A DNA stretch of 64,000 bases from positions 1,702,001-1,766,000 of the forward strand of contig NZ_OY762552.1 of NCBI RefSeq assembly GCF_963666025.1, in the 5' to 3' direction. The first letter of the stretch is position 1. Each line of letters starts with the position of its first letter. The notes beneath the pieces were generated by a model. That model saw only the letters and a program-made list of their open reading frames with translations, was not told the origin of the DNA and made no database searches. Below, piece after piece: positions 27,331 through 36,936 of the stretch. The DNA is from an uncultured Methanobacterium sp. GTDB taxonomy: Archaea > Methanobacteriota > Methanobacteria > Methanobacteriales > Methanobacteriaceae. The position numbers and the translations under genes are program-made.

Positions 27331-28811
27331 TTATTTCATCCCCTTGATATTATTTAATAAGTTTATAAGTGTGGCAACCAGTTTACTCCTTGAAAATATA
27401 GTTTTAGGATTATTTTCAGTGTCATATTGGCGTAATTGGCTGTTCTTCATGCCATAAGCAAAGTAGACAATTAACCCTATAATTAAACTAACTGTGAATC
27501 GTTGGAGGGTTGTGGCTGAAAGCTGAAATATTAGGAAAACGCAGAATATTATGGAAAGAACTGGAATTACTGGCACAAAGGGGCATTTGAATTTTCGGGG
27601 AATATCTGGTTTTTGGATTCTAAGTATAATTATGGACAGTGCCAGAAAGATAAAAGCAGACAGCGTACCAATGTTCACCAGTTCAATAATGGTGTTAAGG
27701 GGGAAAAATGCAGCAATAAACGAGGCAATGGCCCCCACAATTAAAATGGAACAAACTGGGGACTGGAAGTTTTTATGCAGTTTGGAGAATATCCCGGGCA
27801 TGAGACCGTCACGGGACATGGAATAAAAAATTCGGGTCTGACCGAATAAACTGGTTAACAGCACTGATGTAAGTCCGAATAAAGCTCCAAAAGAAACAAT
27901 GGGTGCTATCCATGTGACTCCAGTACTATTGAGTGCAAATGTAACTGGTGAAGAAGTGTTTAACAGGTTATATGGAACCATTCCATTCAAAACTGCGGCC
28001 ACAGCTATGTAAAGAATAGAACTGATGATCAAGGATCCGATGATCCCAATGGGCATGGTTTTCTGTGGATTTTTCGTCTCTTCAGCTGCGGTTGAAACGG
28101 CATCAAAACCAATGTAGGCAAAAAATACCATGGCTGCTCCCTGGAGCACGCCACTAAAACCATATGGCATAAATGGATGGTAATTGGCAGGATTTATGTG
28201 ATTTAATCCCACCAGAATAAACAGCATGATTATGATCAGGTTCACCGTCACAATAACTGCGTTGAAACGGGTGCTTTCCTTGACTCCCAGTACCAGGATC
28301 CCGGTTAACAACAGAACTATAAACAATGCCGGTAAATTAATGATACCAGTGCCTGGAGGTGATGTGATTACAGTTGGTAGAATGATCCCACCGGTCTTTA
28401 AAAGTTCCATTGTATATGCTGACCAACCCACTGCCACTGCAGAAGCAGAAATCAGGTATTCGTACATCAACACCCAACCGATCATCAGGCCCATATTTCT
28501 CCCATAGCAACATAGGTATAAGTGTAAACACTTCCGGATATGGGGATCATGGATGCAAACTCTGCATAGCACAGTGCAGTAAAGATACAGGCAATTGCAG
28601 ATATAACAAAAGATAGAACCAGGGCCGGTCCTGAATATTCTGCAGAAGCTACACCAGTAACTATGAATATTCCGGCCCCTATAATACATCCCAAACCCAT
28701 TATTATGAGGTTTAATGGACCAATAGTTCTTTTTAAAGAATTTTCATCCTTATCCTCATCCAACAAATCGTTAATTGGTTTCCTGCCAAAGATATTCCTT
28801 TTCACTTTCAC
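27331..28811 (-). pseudogene. APC-family amino acid permease, frameshifted
   Basis: The 5' frame (28811 to 28485) encodes MKVKRNIFGRKPINDL... up to YTYVAMGEIWA and then a stop. The next frame continues at once with MIGWVLMYEYLISASAVAVGWSAYTM to the end at 27331. Compared with the intact paralogue next door (MGELWAWMVGW), one G is missing in the TGG after GCC (plus strand near 28485), so a single-base deletion breaks a gene of about 490 residues. It belongs to the cationic amino acid transporter branch of APC (IIGAGIFIVTG in helix 1, GFDAVSTAAEETKNPQK in the helix 6-7 region). It is the second of two tandem copies, 23 bp apart. Confidence 0.85.
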
Positions 28812-28834
28812 ACCAATGGAGTCATCATTTGATC

Positions 28835-30286
28835 CTATTTTCCGAAGGAGGAGTCGACAGGGGGAACATCTTCAACTTCATCTGGTTCTAAAAAGTTATC
28901 CTGCTCTTTTTTAGAGTTTTTATATCTTCGATAGCTAAAATAGAATAATAAACCCATTACTGTCCAAATTGCAAATATTTTAATGGTTAAATGAGTTAAT
29001 TGAGTTATAAGGGCTAAACACGCAATAATTGAAAGTACTGGCACTACTGGGACCAGTGGGCACTTGAATTTCCGTGGTATTTTTGGATGTGTTTTTCGGA
29101 GGATTAGTACGGATAAAGCCAGAAAAATGAATGATGAAAGGGCAGCAATGTTAACCAGTTCAAAAATGTCATTTAAAGGTAGTAAACCCGACACCAAAGC
29201 AGTAACCACCCCCACTATCAGTATACTAATTGCTGGGGATTTGAAGTTAGGATGTACTTTGGTTAATTTTTTAGGTAAGAGTTCATCCCGAGACATGGCA
29301 AAAAGGAGGCGAGGAACCACAAATAAGCTTACCAAAATCACAGTGGTCAAACCGGCAATGGCGCCAATGGTAACAATGGTGGTGGCCCAGTCAACTCCCA
29401 CGTACTGGAGTGCCATCATTACTGGTGCTTCACAGCCTTTAAACATGCTGAAGGGCACCATCCCATTCATCACTGCGGTGACCAGAATGTAAATAATTGA
29501 GCAGATGGCCAATGATCCAATGATTCCGATTGGCAGGGCTTTCTGGGGATTTTTGGTTTCTTCTGCTGCTGAAGCCACTGTGTCAAATCCAATGTATGCA
29601 AAAAATACCATAGCTGCCCCCTGAAAAATTCCTGAAACGCCATGTGGTGCAAATGGATGATAGTTAGCAGGGTTAATGAATTTAAATCCCACTACAACGA
29701 ATAATAAGATGATTGCCAGTTTAATGAATACAATGGTGGCATTAACTCGTGTACTTTCCTGTGCCCCTAAAAGTAAGATGCAACTTATAAGAATTACTAT
29801 TAAAAATGCGGGTAAATTGATTAATCCGGTTCCGGTGAGTGGGGAACAGGTTAAAAATGAAGGTAAATTGATTCCCATGGAACTTAAAAATCCTACGGTA
29901 TAGGAAGACCAGCCAATTGCCACTGCAGAGGCTGCAATTATATACTGGAGGATCCCGGTCCAGCCCACCATCCAGGCCCATAATTCTCCCATGGTGATCT
30001 GGGTATACGTATAAACTCCTCCGGTTATTGTGACGAGTGAGGCCATTTCAGAATAGCACAGTGCAGTGAGACTACATGCAATGGCTGCAATTACAAAAGA
30101 AAGTACCAAGGATGGTCCTGAAGTGGCGGAAGCTATACCAGTTACTATAAATATCCCTGCACCAATGATGGCGCCAATACCCATTATTATCAAACTGATA
30201 GGTCCTAAAGAGCGTTTAAGTTTTTCTTCAGAACTGTTACAGTGCAAACATTCCTCGATATCCTTTTTTTTAAAAAGACCGCACAT
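28835..30286 (-). CDS. APC-family cationic amino acid permease
   Basis: 483 residues, 12 predicted membrane helices. Helix 1 carries IMGIGAIIGAGIFIVTGIAS, the substrate-binding GxG region of the family; the helix 6 to 7 loop has IGFDTVASAAEETKNPQKALPIGI, the strongly conserved CAT/YfnA motif. It should import basic or other amino acids. An acidic tail (EQDNFLEPDEVEDVPPVDSS) ends the protein. Very similar in sequence and length to the frameshifted copy downstream, so the pair arose by tandem duplication. A minus-strand TATA (CTTTATATATTT, about 30531-30542) lies well upstream. Confidence 0.92.
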   Translation of the reverse strand: MCGLFKKKDIEECLHCNSSEEKLKRSLGPISLIIMGIGAIIGAGIFIVTGIASATSGPSLVLSFVIAAIACSLTALCYSEMASLVTITGGVYTYTQITMGELWAWMVGWTGILQYIIAASAVAIGWSSYTVGFLSSMGINLPSFLTCSPLTGTGLINLPAFLIVILISCILLLGAQESTRVNATIVFIKLAIILLFVVVGFKFINPANYHPFAPHGVSGIFQGAAMVFFAYIGFDTVASAAEETKNPQKALPIGIIGSLAICSIIYILVTAVMNGMVPFSMFKGCEAPVMMALQYVGVDWATTIVTIGAIAGLTTVILVSLFVVPRLLFAMSRDELLPKKLTKVHPNFKSPAISILIVGVVTALVSGLLPLNDIFELVNIAALSSFIFLALSVLILRKTHPKIPRKFKCPLVPVVPVLSIIACLALITQLTHLTIKIFAIWTVMGLLFYFSYRRYKNSKKEQDNFLEPDEVEDVPPVDSSFGK

Positions 30287-30721
30287 TTATATCACATTCA
30301 TTATCATCCTTTTGGATTTTTTCAAGAATTTTTTGAGCATTATTTTTTAAAAAAGGGTAATCGAGATTTTTTTGATGATTTAACATTTATCGCTGTTTTT
30401 TTGTTGTAAATGGCCCTAGATCATGCTCATGGAGAAAATAGCCTGGAGAATTATTGCCATTGTCTTTAATTCTTTAATCATCTTATAACACGCATAACTT
30501 TTAATGTTCCAAGTAAAAATTAAAAGTTTAAATATATAAAGTTATCGTAATACTCTCAGCTAATTCAACCTACAAAAAGGTATTCATAAGGAATTTTAAC
30601 AAAAAAAAGACCATATTATGTCATAAAATAATTTTATTATATTATAATTAAATATAAATTGATATCAACTGCAATTAAGCGCTTAAAATTTAAAAAAAGT
30701 AATTACATCAAAATATGATCT
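30287..30721. other. Spacer: permease promoter and exporter 3' end, no gene seen
   Basis: The minus-strand TATA of the permease gene (AACTTTATATATTTAAAC) is at about 30527-30544, far (about 240 bp) from the start codon, leaving a long leader without an ORF. The left part is A/T-rich with T runs (30600-30720). No RNA fold was recognised. Confidence 0.35.
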
Positions 30722-32362
30722 TTATAATTGTTTTAATTTTATTATATTGCTGTCAGACTCAATTTCATTAGCATTATGGGTAACAACAATGATAGTTTTA
30801 TCACTTTTGAGATCATTAATCACGGCGTGGATTGCATCCCTTGAATCCGCATCTATGGAGCGAGTTACTTCATCCAAAAGTAAAATAGGTGAATTTTTCA
30901 AAACAGCCCTGGCCAATGCGATTTTTTGTTTTTCACCACTGGAAAGCATTATCCCCTCTTCCCCTACCTGAGTCTCGTACTTAAGAGGAGTGCTTTCTAT
31001 GAAATCATGAATCTTAACCAGTTTCGCAACGCGAATAATATCCTCCTGTGATGCATCCAGGTTACCAATTCGAATATTCTCATAAATTGACTCATCAAAA
31101 AGGTACGGTTCGGAAAATATCATTGAAATATTCTCAATAAGACTGTCCCTTTTAAGTTCACCAATCTCCTGGTTGTCAATTGTAATACTTCCTTTATCTG
31201 CAGGGTAGAGTGAGCAGATCAGCTTAAGGATGGTGCTTTTCCCGGTACCGTTTTCACCGACAATGTAATTTAAGCCCTTACTGAAGGTGGTGTTAAAATT
31301 TTTCAGGATGTAACGGTTGTTATAAGAGAACCAAACATCATTAAACTCTATAATTCCCTCTTTAAGGATGAGTTCTTTGTTTCCTGCAGATCCCTTGTCA
31401 ATGTCCAGTATCTCTTTTAAACGATCAAAAGCAGGTAGGGAACTTTTATAAGATGTCCATAAACTGGATAACTGCGAAATAGGAGAAAAAAAGATGGAAG
31501 TGTAAGATAAAAAAGCAGTGAATGTCCCTAAACTTATAGTTCCATCCATTACCATGTACCCCCCAAAAATAATCAGTAGAACAACCGGCACTCCCAGTAT
31601 TAGAGAACTCAGGGAAGAGTTCAGGGCGGAAGTTTTAGTGTAATTCAGGGAGACTCCATAATAATCATCCATCTGTTTCTGGAACCGGTTGTTTGACCAG
31701 GATTCCAGATTAAAAACTTTAATTAAGGGGATTATGCCAAGATTTTCCTTTAAAAATGAATATACTGATGCATTTATGTCTAAGAATCTTCTTTGGAGAT
31801 TTTCCATTCTCCTACCAAATATGGATGAGGAAATTGCGAATAACACAACTGGGGTCATGATTATAAGCGCTAGCTGGTAATTCAAGGATAGCATTATGAT
31901 AAATGGAATGATTATGCTGCTTATATTCATGAAAAACTGGGGAATTATGCGGATGGGAATGTTTATGGCAATTTGAGTGTTACTCATAATCCTGGTTATA
32001 AGATCCCCCACCTTAAAGTCGTGGGTATCCTTTAAAGAGGCCAGTTGGATTTCATTAAAAGCATTTTCTGATACTTCCTTGAGCAAAACTAACTGTAACT
32101 TACCGGCAACATAACTGTTAAAGTAACTGGCAACAGCAGATACCACGTACATCACTATGATCCCTAAGATGATATAGAAGAATAAACTGATGTTTCTACC
32201 TACAAAAACATCATCTACCAGAGCTTTTATCAACAAAGGACTAATAAAAGAGAATAAAAGCGTAAAAAAGCTTAAAAATAATATCAGTGCCAGAGTTAAA
32301 ATATGTTTCCTGATAAATTTGTAGAAAAAGAATTTAAAACTCTCTTTTACCATAGATGACAC
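30722..32362 (-). CDS. ABC exporter, fused membrane and ATPase domains
   Basis: 546 residues. Six membrane helices (about 18-310) of the type I exporter fold are followed by the nucleotide-binding domain: Walker A GENGTGKSTILKL, signature LSSGEKQKIALARAV, Walker B PILLLDEVTRSIDAD and the switch histidine VVTHN. No N-terminal C39 peptidase domain is present (the protein starts directly with the helices), so it could not trim a leader itself. Start is GTG 32362 (AAGGTTAAG upstream) or ATG 32353. A minus-strand TATA (AATATAAAAATATAA) lies near 32445. Upstream on the same strand is a gene for a 52-residue four-cysteine peptide, a candidate cargo. Confidence 0.9.
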   Translation of the reverse strand: MSSMVKESFKFFFYKFIRKHILTLALILFLSFFTLLFSFISPLLIKALVDDVFVGRNISLFFYIILGIIVMYVVSAVASYFNSYVAGKLQLVLLKEVSENAFNEIQLASLKDTHDFKVGDLITRIMSNTQIAINIPIRIIPQFFMNISSIIIPFIIMLSLNYQLALIIMTPVVLFAISSSIFGRRMENLQRRFLDINASVYSFLKENLGIIPLIKVFNLESWSNNRFQKQMDDYYGVSLNYTKTSALNSSLSSLILGVPVVLLIIFGGYMVMDGTISLGTFTAFLSYTSIFFSPISQLSSLWTSYKSSLPAFDRLKEILDIDKGSAGNKELILKEGIIEFNDVWFSYNNRYILKNFNTTFSKGLNYIVGENGTGKSTILKLICSLYPADKGSITIDNQEIGELKRDSLIENISMIFSEPYLFDESIYENIRIGNLDASQEDIIRVAKLVKIHDFIESTPLKYETQVGEEGIMLSSGEKQKIALARAVLKNSPILLLDEVTRSIDADSRDAIHAVINDLKSDKTIIVVTHNANEIESDSNIIKLKQL

Positions 32363-32591
32363 TTAACCTTATAGCTTATTAATTTTTTACTTCAATTGCT
32401 TCCAGATACATGATGAAGTATGGAAAGAAGTACTGAAATATTATATTTTTATATTTAAAATAGGGGTGGTTAGAAAAAATTTAATTCAAATTAATTCTTT
32501 AATTTAGTGTAAATTTATTTAATTATTTTAATTATTAGAATTATTCAATTTTTAATATTAAATTACCATTAAATCAGTTAAATTAGTTTAA

Positions 32592-32687
32592 TGGAAGATC
32601 TACATAAAATGTGGTGGTTTAGCAGCCATATAGGGAGGTTGTGTTTGTATCTTTGAGGATTTAACCCTGTTTGGCGTAGATCTTCCA
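32592..32687. repeat. 96-bp segment bounded by a 12-bp inverted repeat
   Basis: TGGAAGATCTAC (32592-32603) recurs in exact inverse as GTAGATCTTCCA (32676-32687), directly after the stop of the cysteine peptide gene. Possible readings are a small MITE-like relic or a base-paired RNA element between peptide and exporter genes that could limit read-through. The 72-bp interior has no ORF with a binding site. Confidence 0.6.
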
Positions 32688-32702
32688 ATAAAATTAATGT
32701 AT

Positions 32703-32861
32703 TTACCAGCCGGTGAATGGACACCACCATTTTCCGTAGGAAGGACAGTCGGTTCTGTCGCATAACGCTCCTGTTGTGGCAACGTCTGTTGTTCCTGTTA
32801 TTTTACAGTTTACTGGTCGAGTTTCACTTTTTATGTTTCCTATTCCAAATAATTCATCCAT
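32703..32861 (-). CDS. 52-residue four-cysteine peptide, possible exported peptide precursor
   Basis: A short gene with a strong site (AAAGGGGAGAT 5 bp before ATG 32861). The peptide starts MDELFGIGNIKSETRPVNC and ends DRTDCPSYGKWWCPFTGW, with cysteines at residues 19, 34, 39 and 47 and a Thr/Ala/Gly-rich middle (TGTTDVATTGA). It has no hydrophobic helix. The acidic start, glycine/threonine linker and aromatic Cys-rich end are like bacteriocin or RiPP precursors, and a fused ABC exporter gene follows 340 bp downstream on the same strand. Alternatively it is a small zinc- or iron-binding protein. No modifying enzyme is adjacent. A mobile element has inserted 67 bp upstream of its start. Confidence 0.65.
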   Translation of the reverse strand: MDELFGIGNIKSETRPVNCKITGTTDVATTGALCDRTDCPSYGKWWCPFTGW

Positions 32862-32903
32862 TTTTATCTCCCCTTTTACATTTTACACTTTAAATTAATA
32901 TGT

Positions 32904-32927
32904 AAAAGTTTAATTATTTAAACTTTT
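32904..32927. promoter_or_regulatory. Perfect palindrome upstream of the cysteine peptide gene
   Basis: AAAAGTTTAA (32904-32913), 4 bp, then TTAAACTTTT (32918-32927). It lies 43-66 bp before the start of the peptide gene on the minus strand, where an operator or TATA-like element would be expected, and directly abuts the 9-bp target duplication of the mobile element. It may therefore have been part of the insertion target. Confidence 0.5.
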
Positions 32928-32936
32928 CTATATGGT
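32928..32936. repeat. Left copy of the 9-bp target duplication
   Basis: CTATATGGT, identical and in the same orientation as 37175-37183, directly outside the left terminal inverted repeat. Confidence 0.88.
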
Positions 32937-32960
32937 GATTCTGTTAAGTTAATGATGATA
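32937..32960 (+). repeat. Left terminal inverted repeat (24 bp)
   Basis: Exact reverse complement of 37151-37174. Beyond it the left interior continues AAAATAAT and the right interior (read inward) ATATAAAAAT, so similarity goes on with a 3-bp gap. Confidence 0.9.
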
Positions 32961-33212
32961 AAAATAATACGATTATTTGTAAGTTTATGTTTTCAATGTA
33001 ACAATGTTTCATCCAAGAAAGTGAGAGACATATATTTCTACTGAAGATGAAATATTATCGTTTTTATCAAAAGTTATTTAATGGGGTTAACTTTATATAA
33101 ACATTTCATGTATAAACAAATAATGAAAATAATAGTTGGATTACTTCTCAAATGAAGTCACCCTCTAAATTTATCAATTCAAAAATAATAAATTTTGAAA
33201 ATGGGGAATAAT

Positions 33213-35745
33213 ATGTCAGAAGCAATAAAAATCGGGAACGAATTAATTGAACTTAAAGAAGGGTACATAACTGATTATATTTCAGGCAATAAGTGTGAAA
33301 GCTACGCCTGAAGAAGTTGAAGCTGTACAAGTTTTTTCAAGACAATTAGTTGAAGATTATGGTTATGATAAAAATCAAATCCAAACAAGACCCCAATTTA
33401 GAGTTAAAGCAAGACCATCTGATAGAAAAAAAGAGTACCCTGTTGATATTGCTGTTTTTTCAAACGAAATGAAAAAAGACGACGATTTATGTATTATAGT
33501 TGAATGTAAATCAGAATCAAGAAGTGATGGAATAGGTCAGCTAGAAGATTATTTAAGACTTTCAAGAGCCACATTAGGAGTATGGTTCAATGGCAATGAG
33601 AGGATATTCCTTCTTAAATACGAAAAAGCGGGAAAGGTGTTATTTGAAGAGATACCAAATATACCAATGAAAGGACAGAGAATAGAAGACATAGGAAAAT
33701 TTAAAAGAAAAGATTTGAAATCCACACATAACTTAAAATCAATTTTTAAATCTATTAGGAACTTTTTAGCAGGGAATACTGTTGGAACTACTAGGGATGA
33801 AGAGTTAGCAAAGCAAATAATAGATCTTGTTTTATGTAAGTTATATGATGAAAAATTCACAAAACCCGATGATATTGTTGAATTTAGGGCAGGGATAGGG
33901 GAATCTCCAAAAGATGTTTCACTAAGAGTTAAAAAACGATTTGATGCAGCTAAATCTGTTTATAAAGATATTTTAGGTGCTAAAGATACTATTGATTTAG
34001 ATGATAAATCCATTACTTATGTTGTAGGTGAACTTCAAAATTACTGTTTAATGGATGCCGAAAGAGATGCAGTTGGAGATGCGTTTGAAGTTTTTGTACA
34101 AAAAGCACTGAAGGGAGGATCAGGCCAGTTTTTTACACCAAAAAATGTTGTAAAAACAGCTGTTGAAATTTTAGATCCTAACATCGATGACAAAATAATA
34201 GATCCTGCTTGTGGGTCCGGCGGATTTTTAGTCGAATGTCTAAGACATCTTCATGAAAAAATAGAAGAAAAGGGCAAAGTTTATAATTGGTCCGAAAAAC
34301 TTGTCGATGAAGAAAAAATAGCTAAAGCAAACAGTAATTTAAAGGGTATAGAAAAAGATGATTTTCTTAGTAAAATATCCAAAGCATACATGATAATAAT
34401 GGGAGATGGGAGGGGGGGGATATTTTGTGATGATTCATTAGTAAATCCTAATGATTGGAAAAATAAAACAAAAAGTGGCGTACAGTTGGGCACTTTTGAT
34501 ATTGTTCTTACAAATCCCCCATTTGGGAAAAAAATATCAGTTAGTGGAGAAAAAAAGCTTTCCCAATATGCATTAGGTCATAAGTGGAGTAAAAATAAAA
34601 AAACTAATATTTGGACTAAAGGGAAGATTAAAATTAAGGAAGCCCCCCAAATACTTTTTATTGAAAGATGTTTAGACTTATTGAAAGATGGGGGAAAATT
34701 AGGTATAGTATTACCTGATGGAGTATTAAGTAACCCTAGTGATGCATATATTATCCAATATTTGATGGAAAGAACAGAATTAATTGGCCTCATAGATTTA
34801 CCAAAGAGCACTTTTCTACCTTACACTCCAACCAAAACACATCTTTTATTTTTAAGAAAAGCAAAGAATCCTAAAAAAAATTATGAATTTTTCATGAGTT
34901 ATGCAAAAACTTGTGGACATGATAAAAGAGGGAAAGAAGTATTCAAAGATGAAATAAGATCAATACCTAACTATTTAGATAAACTGGGTGAAACAAAAAA
35001 AACGAGTCATTTGGGCTTTAAAATGAATATTAAAGATGTTGAAAACAGAATATTATTACCAAAATATTATAATCCTGATTTAGAAAATGAGTTAGAAAAA
35101 TATGAAAAATCTGGAGAATTTACAGTCAAATCTTTTGGGGAATTACAAGATGAAGGAATAATTAAAATAATGAGGGGAAATGAAATTGGGAGCGAAAATT
35201 ATGGTACTGGCCCCATACCTTTTATCAGAACATCAGAAGTTGCGAATTGGGAAATAATTGCAGATCCTACTCATTGTGTTCATGAAGATATTTATGATTT
35301 ATACAAAAATAAACAAGAAATTAAACCAGAAGATATTTTAATTGTCAATGATGGGACTTACTTGATGGGTAGAAGTGCTATGATCACCGACATTGATACT
35401 AAAATCATTATACAAAGCCATTTTAAAAAAATTACCGTTTTGAAAAAAGATAAGTTATCCCCCCATTTATTATTGGCTTTAATTGGCTTAGAGATAGTAC
35501 AGCGCCAAATTGAATCCAAATCATTTAGACAAGGAACAATTTCTACATTAGGTAATAGAATATTAGAAGTAAAAATACCAATTCCTAGAACAAAAAAAGA
35601 ACAAAAAAAGATTAGTAATGTTATTGAAAGGATAATAACAAAAAAAAGAGAAGGAAAACTTATTTCTCAAAATTATAAAGTACTAAATAAGTCTGAAAAT
35701 TTAATGGGAATTATAAATAAAGGAAGAATAGGGAATTTAAATTAA
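33213..35745 (+). pseudogene. Restriction-modification-specificity fusion (type IIG/I-like), one frameshift near the start
   Basis: ATG 33213 has a good site (TGGGGAATA). It reads MSEAIKIGNELIELKEGY then ...ISGNK and hits a stop after 32 codons; the 816-residue main frame starts out of phase at 33295 and continues the homology (VKATPEEVEAVQVFS). Dropping one base (T33294) joins them to about 843 residues. Domains: an HsdR-N-like PD-(D/E)xK nuclease (YPVDIAVF...CIIVECKSES, about 75-105), an N6-adenine methylase (GSGQFFTPKNVVKTAVEILDP, DPACGSGGFLVE, DIVLTNPPFG), and one specificity-type recognition domain (about 625-800). No helicase is present. It should both cut and methylate one DNA site. 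If the frameshift is real, only a protein from the weak GTG at 33295 could be made. Confidence 0.82.
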
Positions 35746-35754
35746 TTTTTTATT

Positions 35755-36624
35755 TCATTCTTTAGATTTTATTTTCCATTTTGTAGCTAAATCAATAAGA
35801 CTTTCCCATCTATTATCTAAGTCCAGATTTATCCCTGCAGCTTCGGCAGGAGTTTTACCACCTAAGGCACTATGGGGCCTTAAAAAGTTATAGTATACAA
35901 ACCAACCGTCTAACATTGCTTCGGTTTTTTCATAGTTATCCATGCCTCTCCGTGCTCTTAGCATGTCTTTTAATGTTCCATGAAGTCTTTCAACTTTGTT
36001 TTGGTGTACTCTCCCATTTATTCCAACATTTTGAACTAAATCAACTCTGTTACATCGTTTGTTGGAGTAAAAAGCTTTCTTGAATCCTTTACGGTATGCA
36101 AAGCAACCATCCGCATAAATGATTTTTGGTTTTTGGAGTGCTCTGTTCCGAGCATCCATGAAAAGTTTTGTACTGTCTTTGATAGTTCTAGTATTTGATA
36201 AATGTTCAGCTACCATGAATCTAGTTTCGGCATCTATGATTTCCCAGAACCATTTTTGTTGTCCTTTTATTTTGATAGCTGTTTCATCGGTGTGCCAAAC
36301 ATCACTTAAATCAGCTTTGAGGGTGTCGACGTATTCTTTTACTAGTACAGAGTATTTTGTTATCCAGTTGTGGATGGTTACTTGTGATACTTTGACTTTG
36401 AAGAGGTAACTGATTTGTCTTTGGATTTTACGTACACTAAGACCATCATAGTATAAGTCCATTGAGACGGCGATGATGTGTTTTTTGTTTCTCATTCGTG
36501 CAAAATTATCGTTGTTGATGAATTGTTTTCCACATTCTTTGCATTTATAGCGCTGTTGGTTGTTTACTTTGCCATTTTTGACAATTTGTGAAGATCCACA
36601 ATTTTTACACATCATCTTTTTCAC
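35755..36624 (-). CDS. DDE transposase with zinc-finger N-terminus (IS6/IS240- or IS1-like)
   Basis: 289 residues. The first 35 form a four-cysteine zinc finger (CKNCGSSQIVKNGK...YKCKECGKQF), then a helix-turn-helix (LSVRKIQRQISYLFKVKVSQVTIHNWI) and an integrase-like core with the triad D in WHTDETAIKIKG, D in IIYADGCFAY and E in HQNKVERLHGTLKDM. The ending YNFLRPHSALGGKTPAEAAGI is usual. The core matches the IS6/IS240 group, while the zinc finger and the 9-bp target duplication are as in IS1. It faces opposite to the R-M gene, whose stop is only 9 bp away. Intact, so probably the active enzyme for this element. Confidence 0.9.
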   Translation of the reverse strand: MKKMMCKNCGSSQIVKNGKVNNQQRYKCKECGKQFINNDNFARMRNKKHIIAVSMDLYYDGLSVRKIQRQISYLFKVKVSQVTIHNWITKYSVLVKEYVDTLKADLSDVWHTDETAIKIKGQQKWFWEIIDAETRFMVAEHLSNTRTIKDSTKLFMDARNRALQKPKIIYADGCFAYRKGFKKAFYSNKRCNRVDLVQNVGINGRVHQNKVERLHGTLKDMLRARRGMDNYEKTEAMLDGWFVYYNFLRPHSALGGKTPAEAAGINLDLDNRWESLIDLATKWKIKSKE

Positions 36625-36780
36625 CCTCTATATTATAGTTGGTTTTAATAGTATATATAATTTTAGGTCTAAAAATAGGTAGATATATAGGTATATAGAA
36701 AGGTATACAGATAGGTATATAGAAAGATATATAGAAAAATATGAATATATTTATATATAATAATCGACCTATAATTAGAC
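36625..36780. promoter_or_regulatory. Divergent promoter with a 24-bp direct repeat
   Basis: Between the transposase (leftward) and the AbrB-like gene (rightward). AGGTATATAGAAAG(G/A)TATA occurs as two 24-bp units (36689-36712, 36713-36736), preceded by a related partial copy (AGGTAGATATAT). A plus-strand TATA (ATTTATATATAA, about 36749-36760) precedes the AbrB-like gene by about 25 bp, so that mRNA may be leaderless. Repeats at such a divergent promoter are a probable binding site for the AbrB-like protein, which could thereby control both itself and the transposase (inference). Confidence 0.5.
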
Positions 36781-36936
36781 ATGGCAATTAAAGTAAAATT
36801 GTACTCAGACAAACAAGGTAAACAATTCAGGATAGCACTACCTAAAAAAATCATAGAATTACAAGGATATAAACACAAAGACGAATTTGAACTAGAAATA
36901 CATGGAAAAGACATCATACTCAAAAAGGTGGAATAA
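36781..36936 (+). CDS. AbrB/SpoVT-like small DNA-binding protein
   Basis: 51 residues: MAIKVKLYSDKQGKQFRIALPKKIIELQGYK, then EFELEIHGKDIILKKVE. The order strand - 'RIALPKKIIE' - strand - 'KDIILKK' is the swapped-hairpin AbrB fold (compare VTIPKEIREKLGLKEGDELE in the family), which binds DNA as a dimer and is common in antitoxins (MazE, VapB) and transition regulators. It overlaps the next small ORF (TAATG). Located inside the mobile element and divergent from the transposase. It is too short for usual gene-finding cut-offs. A regulator of transposition or an antitoxin-like part of a stabilising cassette are both possible. Confidence 0.7.
   Translation: MAIKVKLYSDKQGKQFRIALPKKIIELQGYKHKDEFELEIHGKDIILKKVE

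Noticed and set aside
32578..32782. Two overlapping minus-strand frames of 60-61 codons
   Set aside because: They overlap the better supported cysteine peptide gene in other frames, lack ribosome binding sites and read as low-quality protein.
35745..36660. A separate 1-kb insertion sequence formed by the transposase alone
   Set aside because: No terminal inverted repeats or target duplication were found directly around the transposase; those at 32937 and 37174 fit the whole unit.
36669..36923. Minus-strand ORF with IYKYIHIFLYIF-like sequence
   Set aside because: It is the shadow of the AT-rich 24-bp repeats and of the AbrB-like gene; low complexity.
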